From Amoebidium appalachense (taxonomy: Eukaryota; Ichthyosporea), in NCBI GenBank assembly GCA_963693365.1, contig CAVNZM010000017.1:5084001-5148000 (forward strand): a stretch of 64,000 nucleotides of DNA, given 5' to 3'. The position numbers and the translations under genes are program-made. Shown here piece after piece: positions 48,783 through 61,167 of the stretch. The notes below the pieces were generated by a model. The model was not told where the DNA came from. It was given only the letters and a program-made list of their open reading frames with translations, and searched no databases. Each line of letters opens with the position of its first letter. Within the stretch, counting starts at the first letter, position 1.

Positions 48783-50379
48783 TCAGAGACCTGCTCCCTT
48801 AGGAGGCAAAGGATGTTAATAATTTGGTCAGTATGAGGAGTAGCCGTAGCCTTTGGAACTTTCCCTTCGAGTACCATGCATACCATTATCATACCAAGTG
48901 CCATTGTATATCTTTAACAGCAGAGGGCATAACCATGTGACCACTTGGGTTCACCTCTGTGAGTGCTTATCATGCACCTTTCACTGTATTATCATAAGAA
49001 ATCTTGTTATGCCACTGAAGTGCTCTCGGCACTTAGCACTTTCAACATGTTGTAGTTTCTATAGCAGGTCATGTGCAGCTCAATATATATCGTAATGAGC
49101 TCTTAGGTTCTTGCATTTGGGTCTTTGTACTGTATGTACTTTGAGTCTCTCAGACTCTTTGAGACATATTCAACCCGTAGAGATAGTATATATCTCTGTC
49201 TTTCTTCCTTAGATTTAAGCTCTTTGAGCTTTTTAATTTCTATTCGTTTCGTTTCGTTTCTTTGCTGTATATGTTTCAAATATGGCATCATTTCCTGTGC
49301 CTTTATATGCACATCAAACGTGCAATTTCCTTCGTGCTTTTCTCTGTAAAGCTGGCTTCACCAGCAGCACGTTTTCCTTCTTGTGACTCATTATGCCACA
49401 TTCTCAATAGCATTACTTTCATCTTCTTTTCAATTCAAGTTATCTGTTGTTAGTTTCTTCGTTAAACTTTCGTGGTTTCTGTTTCAAATACTTCGTTTCT
49501 TTACTTTAAAGTTTTCGAAGGTTTTAGTTCTGGTACTTAAGCAGTTGAACTGCTGTTGTTGGGCATTCTGCCTTAGCAAGATACATCTGAAGGGTATTTC
49601 TTTTTCCAGGTTCACAAGTCTCTCAGTCTCACTCGCTTTTTGTGTCTTGGTTTGCGTCCCATATTTTGGTTTCTCTTGTCTCCTTTCCTCTTTTAAAAAA
49701 TATCAGTCAGGTGTAAGTAAAAGTGGAGAAGAGAGTTCTAACTTAGGGGGTTACCGTCCTTGTGCGCCTGGGCTGTCCCTCTTCCAGTGTAGTAAACGGA
49801 CGTAGCTGTAGCACAGACAGCGTGTTGCACTTGAAGCAACCACGTACATCGACAAGCGTTTCACGCTGGTAGTTCAAAGGGACTGTATCGTCGTCGTAGC
49901 AAAAAAAAAGAAAAAAACTTCGCAGCGTTTTTTCGTCGAAGAGTCGAAGCAGAGGCAGGGCCGAGGAAGCACGATTTGCACGTCTCCAAAACAATCGTTC
50001 CCGATTGATCAATTTAAATTAGGTCTGGGAAACATGACCATATATGGGTAAACCTTAAACTAACGATGCTTTCCTGGCCAATCATAGCCTTCTACGTCTA
50101 ACGGCAGAAAGGAGTGCAAAAGCACCGATCGAAAAAAAAATTCAGTCCACGCGAGGAGCTGTAAAAGAAAGGCCGGGAAAGATGTGAAGATTCGAAGCAC
50201 CGAAGGTGTCTGAAAGTGGTACAAGTGTCATCAAAAGTCAAAAATAAGCACTTTGTGTTATTAGTATGCGTTTAGTTTTAGAGAAAGCTAACTGTCCTGT
50301 GTGTTCTCGAAAAAAAACAGTTCTAAAACTTTTGCTGTGACCATCACAGAAGTACCACCAGAAACGGGTGTAGCTCAGA

Positions 50380-51200
50380 TGTTATGTTATATGGTGTATG
50401 TGTTCTCGGTGGGTTCTCTGTGGTGGTCTGTGTGCTATGTGCTCTTAATAGAGTCTCTGGTTATGTCTCAACCTGTGACCCATCTTTAATGATGCAAGAC
50501 CTTGTGTGTATCTCTTTGTATCTCAAAGTCAGACTGACAACTGAGGCCTGCTCAGGAGTGACGGTCATACAGGGTTTACACACTTTTTATTGCGTGGACA
50601 CTCCGGAGGCCCAGCCACATTCGACGGCCTACTGCGTTTTCCAGCGCAGCCAATCAAATGCAGCCAGTGACATATGTACATGCTAGGCAACAATGAGCGC
50701 CATCGTACTAGTAGTACATGACACCCCTATTACATATTATGGGTAAGCAGAGGCTAGCATCGGTAGCTCCGAAAGAAAGTTAAGGCACCGGATCACAATA
50801 TCAGTACTGTGCAGCATTAATAAGGTGATCTAGGATAGTCATCTTAAAACGGATATATTGAGGAAGAGAGGAAGAAAAGAGAATAAAACCGCCAATAACC
50901 TCCGGTTCTAATACGTTAGCTAACAGGTTGCACTTATTGATAGATATGCAGCCGCGAGTAAACCGCCCCCCACACATATTAAACATACGAGCAGGAGACA
51001 CCAGAAACCGATTACACCGCCAATCCATAATCATCTTTGCGTTTTTATACCACACCACATTACGAATAAACGAATCTATGTCATACATGTACTCTGGGAT
51101 CAGGGCTCAGCTAGGCTATCCATATATGGTAATCATTACATCCATATCATTGGTTCATAGCGTAGGGATTCTCAACCGCGTGTGCTTCAGTCACACCACA
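50380..51200 (+). repeat. Right LTR of short element, split by nested insertion
   Basis: Segments 50380-50570 and 51087-51200 together match the left LTR. Between them is a 509-bp insertion flanked by a duplicated GTCATAC. Confidence 0.75.
50571..51079 (-). pseudogene. Retroposed 5'-truncated transcript fragment inserted in an LTR
   Basis: A 509-bp insertion with 7-bp flanking duplications GTCATAC (50564-50570 and 51080-51086). Read on the minus strand it starts mid-frame: an open stretch (DIDSFIRNVVWYK to LINAAQY) runs from the insertion edge to a stop at ~50801, followed by a ~215-nt 3'-UTR-like tail with AATAAA at 50591-50586, 15 nt before the insertion end. The structure is that of a 5'-truncated, poly(A)-less retrocopy of a cellular transcript. 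The source gene is not recognised. Confidence 0.5.
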
Positions 51201-51580
51201 TAGATAGTGAGCGTAGAAAGTGAGGATCATGATAGATCTCGAAATCCCCGGCAGTTGGCTGGGCTCACGCTGTTTACCAACTCGTCGAGGTACAGATAGC
51301 TCAGATCAGTGAGTCAAACATATTATTAAAGGGTCACTAGCAAACTGCCGCGGCAGGCACAAAAAAAATCCATACCCATTCGAAACCTGGTGGTGCAATA
51401 TGCTATAGGGACATTTTAGTGTTTTCAAGTGTTTTTGTAAACGTGGAGAAGGAGGAGAGGGTGGTGTGGGCGGAGGAGAGGGTGGTGTGGGCGGAGGGGG
51501 GGGGGGGGGGGGGGGAGGGGGGAGGGAGGAGGGAGGGAGGGGTAAGCGAGAGCTATGGAGAGAGTGAATGACGGAGAGGG
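51201..51580. other. Spacer between LTR elements
   Basis: Unassigned sequence ending in a purine-rich GGAGGAGAGGG/G-run tract (51445-51580), the target of the copia insertion. Confidence 0.5.
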
Positions 51581-52505
51581 TGTTGTAATACGTAGTATTT
51601 ACATATGGTAAGATCTTCTCAGTTTGTGTTATGTTTCAGTTCATATGCTTAGTGTAAATGCCACACTCCTATTATGTAAAGTGTAGCATCGATCTCCGAT
51701 ATGCTTGTATACTTGTAATCGTGTTGTATCGGCTTTAATCGTGTATTGTAATATCGATTAGAATATTTATATGTGTGTACACGGATCCACCCACTCAGGG
51801 AGAGACGTGTACATGTTCGTGTGTACATAAATATCTCTGGTTATAGTTATGCTATTACTATCTTGTTTGTTGATCTGTGCTCTCTTTTCCTTCCTCTTTC
51901 TCCTTCCTTATTTTCTTTTCTTTCTCTCCTTGTCTTCATGTGTATAATCGTATTTCTTTTCTACTAATATATGTTAGGTAGATTTGTGTTACTTAATACG
52001 TGTTCATTGGACGGTAACACACTTAGGCTACACTTAGAATAACATGTGTGTTTAGACTTCATTAATTCACTTTAGTTTTCATGTGTTGCCGGGCTTTAAC
52101 CAATCATCAAGGTTAAGTGTGATATGTCTGAGTCTTTGCAGTATGTCATAGGTTAGAACTTCCTTGATGATGACACGAGTTGATCCTAACTAGTGTCTGT
52201 GTCCTATCGTGTACGCCTCCGCGTACCGGATCTCTCTGAAAGCAATTGGTTCTTAGTGATTGGTTTCTATTAGAGATGGATCTGATTTCCGACTGGTCGG
52301 AAATCATGTATGGATTGGACTTAGAGGAATTTCAGGTATTTATTCGAAGATCAGAATAAATTCAGTTCAGTCGTGTCTAAACATTGATGTCTGTTGTGTA
52401 CACTGCTCCGATCGTTCCGTGTTTTGTTGTTGTGTGTGTCTGTGGTGTTTTCACACTGCACCACTGTGTCTCTGCTTACATCCCAAATACTTATAGAAAT
52501 TAACA
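51581..52505 (+). repeat. 5' LTR of copia copy A (925 bp)
   Basis: Starts TGTTGTAATACGTAGTATT and ends TTAACA. It contains AATAAA at 52355-52360 and a near-perfect 24-bp palindrome at 52283-52306. Confidence 0.97.
52283..52306. other. 24-bp palindrome in the copia LTR
   Basis: Two 11-nt perfectly inverted arms (TGATTTCCGAC and GTCGGAAATCA) around a TG centre. It is conserved at 58097-58120 and 61870-61893. It may be a hairpin in the RNA or a palindromic factor-binding site. Confidence 0.7.
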
Positions 52506-52567
52506 GGTTATGCAGCCCTTTTGTACGCTCCCTACACACATCTAGAACTCGCGCTCGTTTTTCAATC

Positions 52568-55500
52568 ATGGATCCAAACAAAACTGGCGTAAACAAAATC
52601 ACCATGTGGAAAGGTGAAGGGAAGACTGGTCCCGATAGCAAAACTACCTATTTTCAATGGGAAATCATTTTTCTCGGCATGATGACCGGCACTAAAGGTG
52701 TCCGACTCGTGGATGTTGTCCTTGCTGACAACTACGTCCCCCCTACCACCGTCGCGGTTGACGGTGAACCCCCCTTCTATGGCTACGGCACTACCGCGGA
52801 ACTCAAAGAGGCCCGCAATTGCCTCCTGCTCCATATGATACAGAACATCGACCCTTCCGTCCTCACCACCGTTGCCCAGTACCGTATTGGCATGGACCCT
52901 GAACGGGCCATGTGGAAATTCCGTCAACACTATCTCCAAGGCAAACCCGATCAGATCCGCATCCTTCACCGTCAGTGGGATGCCTGTGCCCTTCAGCCCG
53001 GTGAATCATTCACCACCTACCTGAGCCGTCTGCAGACCATCGTGAACCAGCTCCAGTCTCTCCAAGATGAGTCCATTCACTTCACTCGTCTAGCTGAGAA
53101 GTTCTTCAATGAACTCACCACCAGAGACGACCTCACCCCTGAGTTCAATCGTCTTATCGAAGACTATCACTTCGGTGATAAGCTATTCCCCGACTTCGAG
53201 TCCCTCCATAACCACGTCAAGGGCATCGAGTTACGTCAAGACCTCAAGATGCAACTCCGGAACAACCGTGCCCAACGTGCCTCCAAGTCCAGCATGGCAT
53301 TAAATGCCAGTGCTCCCCCCCGTGATCTTCCTCGCCGTGACTTACGCACCCGACTTGACCGTACCTCTGGCACGGACCTCCGAACTCGTCTCTCCCGTCA
53401 GCACACCCGATCCCGTTCCCCCCACCGGCCTGCCTTCCGGTCCACGTCTCGTTCCCCCAGTCGTTCCCGTTTCTCGGGTTCCCGTCGTTCTGATTCCCCG
53501 GCTCGTTCTAACACCCCGTCCGTGAAAGAATGCTCCTACTGCCACGAGCCTGATCACACGATCATCGATTGCCCTGAGCCGAAATGCCGTATGTCCAGAC
53601 ACAACCGTTCCCGTCAAGGCAGTGAGAAATCTGTCTCCTTTGCTTTCTCGGCATACAATGCTAGCTCCGTCCCCGTGTCCTCCGACCCTGCCTGGGATTC
53701 CGGGTGCAACATGACTGTTTGCCCCACCCGTGAGTTCTTCCATGACCTCACTCCCCTTCCGACACCGACTCCCGTTGCTGCCTTCAATGGCACCCCCGTC
53801 TTGGCCACTCACACCGGCCATATCGTCATCAACACCACCACCGACCATGGCACTACCACCCTAACCATTGAAGCCTACTACACCCCGTCTGGCCAAGCCT
53901 TCCTCATTTCAACATCCCAAGCTGCTGCCGAATACATCAAGGGTGATTTGAACGATGCCTCCACTCCGTCATTCCTCTTCGACCGACTCACCGGCCGTCA
54001 TCTCGTCAACCTCCGTCTACACAACGGTCTGTATTACTTCAAGGACTACACCATTCAACCACCCACTCGTCCTGTGGCTCTGGCTGCCACTACCAGTGTT
54101 AACCCATCCATCTGGCACCATCGTCTGGGGCACCGAGCTATGACCAGCATCAAGGACATGGTGAAACACGACCTTGTTATTGGTCTCCCCTCCTCTGTCC
54201 TCGACTGTGATGTTCCTGATTGTCATGGCTGCATTATGGGTAAGACCACCAAGGCTCCGTTCAGGGGTGACCGTCCTCACTCCAACATCCCCGGTCATGA
54301 ATGGCATTGGGATTTTTTTGAGCCTACCACAACATCGTACGGAGGTTCCAAGGTTGCTCTCGTCACTGTCTGCCGTGCCTCTGGCCTCGTCAAGATCTAC
54401 CCGATGGCCGACCGTACCACCACCCTGGATATTCTCACAGCTCACACCAACCTCGTTGCCACCCATGCCCCCTCCAAAGTTGGTGTTTACCACTTCGACT
54501 CCGGCTCTGAGTTCACCTCCAAGGATACACGTGCTTTTTGCCTCTCCCAGGGCATCAAGGCCAGCTATGCTCCGGTGGACTGCCCTCAACTGAACGGCTA
54601 TGTTGAACGACGTATGCGGTTCCTCCAAGAGATTGTCCGTTGCCTCCTCCATCAAGTCCAAGATCAGTCTCTGTCTCCCAAACTGTGGGCTGAGGCCCTC
54701 CAACATGCCGCCTACATCATCAACGTCACCCCGTCCACGACTGCCAATGGTCGTACACCATTCGAGGTTTTCTACGGTGTCAAGCCCGACATCTCCGAGC
54801 TCAAAGTGTTCGGTTGCCCTGCCTACACTCACGTGCCAGCCTCTAAACGGAACAAGCTGGCCCCCACCGTCAAACTCGGCATGTATATCGGCTATGATCT
54901 TCAATCACACTGCCACCGGATCTTCAATGCCACCACCCATCGTGTCGGCCTCTTCCGTGATGTGATTTTCGACGAATCAGCTTATCTCCCGTCCGACATT
55001 CCATCAACCCTTCCGACCCCCGACACCACTGCTACCTCGACCACCCCACCCCCCACAGGTGACACTGAAGATGATGTTTGTCTGGTGTACTCTGGCCCCC
55101 CTCCTGCCATCGTCGTTCCCCCGACACCCCCCCCCCACCGGCCCCCCTGCCCCCGTGCCCGTCCAGCCTGCCGACCCTCATCCTGCCCCTGGCAACGTCA
55201 CACCCATCCGACCCGGCTCCCCCGACAACTTCCACTCGGCCCCATCCAGCCCGGAGGTTGCCCCCCCCTGCACTTCCGAACTTCCAAGTTCCCCCCCCAC
55301 CGTCTCCACCTACCCCGGTTCCTGCACCCCGTCGTTCTGCCCGTCTCCAGGGCAAGGTTGGACTTCAAGCCACCACCACCCTGCCAGTCCCCCCCGGTCC
55401 CCCCATCAACATCGACCAACTACCCAAACTTGTCCGTCAACTCTGTTCCGGACCCAATGGTGATCAGGTCAAGTCAGCCCTGACTGCTGAGTATCAAGCC

Positions 55501-56976
55501 TTCGTCGACAAAGACATCTTTGAACTTGTTGACCCTCCCCCTGGTGCTAACATCGTCGGCTTCAAGTGGATTGTCTCCGAGAAAACTCTCAACTCGGCTG
55601 GTGACACCAAGATCAAGGCACGTGGTGTTGCTCAAGGCTTCAGTCAGCAATACGGTGTTGACTATGAGTTGATTGAGAGCCCTGTCATCCGTCCGGCTGC
55701 TCTCCGTGCCATCCTAGCTCTGGCCGTTGTTGAAGGTCATGACATACATCAACTCGACGTGTCTACGGCCTTTCTCAACAGCCCACTCACCGAGACCATC
55801 TACATGAAACAACCCCCGGGATTCATCACCATGGCCACACTTGGCAAGGTCTGGAGACTCAAGAAAGCCCTGTACGGCCTCAAGCAAGCCTCCAAGGCTT
55901 GGTACGACTTCCTCGACGGCATTCTTCTTGCCCATGGCCTGACCCGTACTAAGACCGACCCGTGCATCTACCTCCGGTTCTTCCCCAACAACGATGTGGT
56001 ACGGGCTGGTAACTACGTCGATGACTCCACCATCACCAACACCCGGGGTTCTACTGCTGCCAGTGACCTGGCTGCCCACATCAGCAAGATGGCCAGCTGT
56101 CGTATGAGTCCATTTGACCGTATGCTCGGTGTTGATTTTAATCACTCTGATCCCCATCACCTCCACATGCACCAGAGGTCTTACATCATGGATATCATCC
56201 ACGACTTCAACCTCACCGATGCCAAGTCCAAGTCTACCCCCATCCCTGCAGGCACCACCGTCTCCCTGGCTGATTGCCCCCCCCAACCGTTCACCGTGCC
56301 CTACCGTGAGTTACTCGGCCGTCTCCTCTGGGTGGCACGGTGCACACGTCCCGACATTGCCTATGCCATCGGCTTCCTTGGTCGGTTCAGCACCAACCCC
56401 GGCAAGACTCACTGGGACCTTCTCCGTCGTGTGGCCCGGTACCTGCTCGGCACCATTGACCTTGGCATTGACTACAAGTACTCGGCCACCCAGTCCCCCA
56501 TACTCGAATGCTACACGGATGCTGACTTTGCTGGTTGTGCCGACAGCAAGAAGTCTACCACCGGCTACATTATCGTGTTTGCTGGTATGCCCGTCATCTG
56601 GTACTCCAAGCTCCAGCCCATCACGGCCACCAGCACCACTGAAGCTGAGCTGATTGCTCTCAATGCTGGCACCCAAGAAGTTGCTTGGGTCCGTGACCTC
56701 TTCAAGGAACTCGGCTGTCCCATGCTTGCTCCGACTCCGGTGTACTGTGACAACCAGTCGACCATTGCCATCGTCAACTCCACCGGCATCAAGCACCGTA
56801 CCAAACACATTGCCGTCCGGTATCACAACACCAAGGACTACATTGCCAGTGGGGACGTGGTTGTCCACTACGTTGAGTCAGCCCACAACTTAGCTGACAT
56901 ACTCACCAAACCCCTCCCCGGCCCGAGTCATGTCCACCATCGTGCTCGACTTTGTTTACCGGATATTGTGGATTGA
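52568..56976 (+). CDS. gag-pol: copia gag-pol, copy A (frame change at C10 run)
   Basis: The start MDPNKTGVNKITMWK (ATG 52568) is chosen because it lies just after the leader and is identical in copy B. First frame (52568 to ~55136): gag with YLQGKPDQIRILHRQWD; CCHC zinc knuckle C322-X2-C-X4-H-X4-C; protease DSG at 377-379; integrase HHCC domain (WHHRLGH from 516 to CHGC) and DD35E core D582, D644, E680. The frame then shifts by -1 (equivalent to one missing base) near the C10 run at 55127-55136 in the proline-rich linker. Second frame (to the stop at 56976): reverse transcriptase with FKWIVSEK, QLDVSTAFLNS and YVDD (56014-56025); RNase H with YTDADFAGC and a CDNQS motif. Either a disabling deletion, a sequencing slip, or slippage-based frameshifting could explain the break. 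Confidence 0.93.
55127..55136 (+). other. C10 run at the gag-pol frame change
   Basis: A homopolymer in the integrase-RT linker where the upstream frame and the downstream RT frame must be joined by a -1 shift. The upstream frame continues out of register to a stop at 55483, and the RT frame is open from 55078. Confidence 0.6.
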
Positions 56977-57180
56977 CCCGACCTACTTCAAGAGTGATTT
57001 TCTCATGTGTACTACTTACTTTATCAACATCATTATATCATATGTATTGCCTTTGTGGGTATGCCCACTTAGGGTTTATATATAAGGTTTGACCTGTACC
57101 ATCACTCTACTCTATCTTTCACTGGTTTAAAACCCAGTTAATCAAACACCGCCTATACACGTTATATATATTCGTTGTTT

Positions 57181-57293
57181 TTGCCCCGGTTCCTTCCCCC
57201 CCTCCCCCCCCCCCCTTCCCCCCCCTTCCCCCCCCTTCCCCCCCCTCCCCCCCCCCCCCTCCCCCCCCCCCCCCCCCCCCCCCGGAAAAGTAC
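57181..57293. repeat. C-rich run in the copia 3' untranslated region
   Basis: CCCCCT(T)-type and pure C runs between the pol stop and the polypurine tract. A host-like homopolymer sits inside a young element. Confidence 0.85.
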
Positions 57294-57384
57294 ACACTTT
57301 AATTTTTTTTTTTTCCGTTTCTGTTCTCAAGTGGGGAGATTTCACTAGTTCAGTGGGGATATGATAACACAAACTTCAAAGTCT

Positions 57385-57394
57385 TAAGTGGGGA
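57385..57394 (+). promoter_or_regulatory. Polypurine tract of copia copy A
   Basis: TAAGTGGGGA immediately precedes the 3' LTR TGTTG. This is the expected plus-strand priming site for reverse transcription. Confidence 0.7.
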
Positions 57395-58319
57395 TGTTGT
57401 AATACGTAGTATTTACATATGGTAAGATCTTCTCAGTTTGTGTTATGTTTCAGTTCATATGCTTAGTGTAAATGCCACACTCCTATTATGTAAAGTGTAG
57501 CATCGATCTCCGATATGCTTGTATACTTGTAATCGTGTTGTATCGGCTTTAATCGTGTATTGTAATATCGATTAGAATATTTATATGTGTGTACACGGAT
57601 CCACCCACTCAGGGAGAGACGTGTACATGTTCGTGTGTACATAAATATCTCTGGTTATAGTTATGCTATTACTATCTTGTTTGTTGATCTGTGCTCTCTT
57701 TTCCTTCCTCTTTCTCCTTCCTTATTTTCTTTTCTTTCTCTCCTTGTCTTCATGTGTATAATCGTATTTCTTTTCTACTAATATATGTTAGGTAGATTTG
57801 TGTTACTTAATACGTGTTCATTGGACGGTAACACACTTAGGCTACACTTAGAATAACATGTGTGTTTAGACTTCATTAATTCACTTTAGTTTTCATGTGT
57901 TGCCGGGCTTTAACCAATCATCAAGGTTAAGTGTGATATGTCTGAGTCTTTGCAGTATGTCATAGGTTAGAACTTCCTTGATGATGACACGAGTTGATCC
58001 TAACTAGTGTCTGTGTCCTATCGTGTACGCCTCCGCGTACCGGATCTCTCTGAAAGCAATTGGTTCTTAGTGATTGGTTTCTATTAGAGATGGATCTGAT
58101 TTCCGACTGGTCGGAAATCATGTATGGATTGGACTTAGAGGAATTTCAGGTATTTATTCGAAGATCAGAATAAATTCAGTTCAGTCGTGTCTAAACATTG
58201 ATGTCTGTTGTGTACACTGCTCCGATCGTTCCGTGTTTTGTTGTTGTGTGTGTCTGTGGTGTTTTCACACTGCACCACTGTGTCTCTGCTTACATCCCAA
58301 ATACTTATAGAACTTAACA
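57395..58319 (+). repeat. 3' LTR of copia copy A (925 bp)
   Basis: Same length as the 5' LTR with one recognised difference. AATAAA at 58169-58174 would serve as the polyadenylation signal of the genomic RNA. Confidence 0.97.
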
Positions 58320-59028
<709 letters not shown>

Positions 59029-59034
59029 TTTATT
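59029..59034 (-). terminator. AATAAA polyadenylation signal of the membrane-protein gene
   Basis: Minus-strand AATAAA ~330 nt downstream of the stop codon. It is followed by a short inverted repeat (AAGGCAATTGTCGCCTT region, 59001-59017). Confidence 0.5.
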
Positions 59035-59360
59035 AGCATTAATACATAATTGTAGAGATCAATCCAACACTATTGCGTGTAACTTTAGGTACCGCACCGC
59101 AGATCACAAAACACCTGGATAGAGATCAACAACAGATAGTAAAAAAACAAGCTTCGCACACATTCCTTTTTTCGTCGCACTATACTTCACAGTTGCAAAA
59201 CCATTCATCATAGTATTAAAGAGCCAATCAATACAAAGTCTGGATGACTTAGATGTGATTCGACAACGGAGAGTACATATCAACCATTGAAAAATAGAGC
59301 TAGGCCCTCGCTACGTCCTCTATGTTTTGTTGCACTACATGTATACAGAAACATGCACAT

Positions 59361-60434
59361 TTACACCCTTCCGGAAGTGGCCTGGGCCTGAGCCTGAGCC
59401 TTTGCCTTTACACTGATGGCCCCGCTGGCCTTCAGGCCCACCACCAGCAGCACGATGGGCGCCACGTAGCACAGCGTGTGCACGCCTTTGCTCATGTTGT
59501 TCACCCCGACGGCCGGAATCACTGCCGAGGCGCCGGCCATAGCCGCAAACACGCAGGCCCACAGCAGCGAAAGCACCAGCGTCAGCTTCTTGAATCCGGC
59601 CGTGGGCCACACGGTGCGCGGGGCGCTTTCCATGGCGACCTGGCGGGCAAACGGGAAGCCAAGCAGGATGGAGAGAAAGGCGGCCACGGCCTGGGTGCCG
59701 TTGACCACCACCATGGTGTAGTTGTTTGCGATGTCTTTAGTGTCGGGCCCCGACAGCGCCAACACCAGCAGCGCGGCATATGCGGCCAGCTGGGCCACCA
59801 GCATGATGCGTGGCCACGTGGGGATGGTGTGGCGCACGGCCCAGCGGTAAAGGTCGATGGCCAGAATCGCAGCCACCAGCCCCGTACCGGCAACCATCGC
59901 CCAAGTGGTGCTTTGCGGCTGCACGAGCGCCACCACAATGAACGGCCCAAAGTCGCGCACCTTGTAGAACAGCCGCGACAGCCGCGACGTTTCGTTTGTT
60001 CTGCTGTTTGAAGATTTGTCTACGTCACTCGAGATGCTTTGGTCGTGTGTGTGTTTGTCGCTACTGTGTCCCGGTTCAAAGGCGGGAGGGGCTGCCTGAG
60101 AATAGTAATAAGCTGGAGCCGGGGGAGCGTACTCTGGAGCGGGCTGATACTGGAGTGAGCTGGGTGGCTGAGAGTAGTATGGGGAAACATGTTGGTTAGG
60201 GGTGGACGTGGGCTGCACATGTTCCGGGTAATTAGTGTAGCAGGTGGTGGGTGAAGTGGCAGTCTGGGGGTAGGCGGCAGAAGGGTAGTTTGGGGGAGGG
60301 ATTTCTGGCTGGTAGCTGTCGTGGTAGCGGGGCGTCTGGCGAGTCGAAGGTGGGGAGGCGCGGGTTTGTTGAGTGCGTGTGCTGCTGGTGGCAGCCTCGG
60401 CAGCGAGCCCAACAACGGTACGGATGATCCCCAT
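59361..60434 (-). CDS. Proline/tyrosine-rich multi-pass membrane protein, unknown function
   Basis: Single-exon, 357 residues, family not recognised. Residues ~28-120 are low-complexity and rich in Pro, Tyr, Ser and Gln (PPPNYPSAAYPQ, PAPEYAPPAPAYYY). Residues 121-160 are polar and charged. From 163 onward there are about five hydrophobic segments (about 163-195, 207-228, 240-263, 282-310, 318-337). The C terminus is a short KAKAQAQAQAT repeat encoded near 59385-59410. There is no signal peptide; the N-terminal tail is presumably cytosolic. The start ATG at 60434 is followed by GGIIRT-like codons and preceded by an AT-rich 5' region without repeats. High third-position GC and an uninterrupted 1-kb frame support a real gene sandwiched between two copia insertions. 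Confidence 0.75.
   Translation of the reverse strand: MGIIRTVVGLAAEAATSSTRTQQTRASPPSTRQTPRYHDSYQPEIPPPNYPSAAYPQTATSPTTCYTNYPEHVQPTSTPNQHVSPYYSQPPSSLQYQPAPEYAPPAPAYYYSQAAPPAFEPGHSSDKHTHDQSISSDVDKSSNSRTNETSRLSRLFYKVRDFGPFIVVALVQPQSTTWAMVAGTGLVAAILAIDLYRWAVRHTIPTWPRIMLVAQLAAYAALLVLALSGPDTKDIANNYTMVVVNGTQAVAAFLSILLGFPFARQVAMESAPRTVWPTAGFKKLTLVLSLLWACVFAAMAGASAVIPAVGVNNMSKGVHTLCYVAPIVLLVVGLKASGAISVKAKAQAQAQATSGRV

Positions 60435-61167
<733 letters not shown>

Larger units (their letters stand above)
48441..51200. mobile_element. Short non-autonomous LTR element (or pair of solo LTRs)
   Basis: Two direct ~305-bp repeats, 48441-48746 and 50380-51200 (the latter interrupted by a nested insertion), begin TGTTATGTTATATGG and end CAGTCACA(T/C)CACA, so both have TG...CA termini. 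The 1.6-kb internal region (48747-50379) has no gag/pol-like coding. Flanking bases are TAGAA (48436-48440) and TAGAT (51201-51205), a 4/5 match to a 5-bp target duplication. This suggests a single TRIM/LARD-like element, although two separate solo LTRs are possible. Confidence 0.6.
51581..58319 (+). mobile_element. Ty1/copia LTR retrotransposon, copy A (complete, 6.7 kb)
   Basis: 925-bp LTRs at both ends with TG...CA termini and 5-bp target duplications GAGGG (51576-51580 and 58320-58324). The LTRs differ at one recognised position (A52499 versus C58313), so the insertion is recent. Domain order gag, protease, integrase, reverse transcriptase, RNase H is diagnostic of copia. A purine tract AAGTGGGGA directly precedes the 3' LTR. 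Sequence after the 5' LTR (GGTTATGCAGCCC) is not the common initiator-Met primer site. Confidence 0.97.

Noticed and set aside
51773-51967. 64-codon open frame repeated in all three copia LTRs
   Set aside because: It lies wholly inside the LTR and is conserved only because the LTR is; no protein features.
54017-54904. Long antisense open frames within copia gag-pol
   Set aside because: Shadow frames produced by the GC-rich third positions of the real coding strand.
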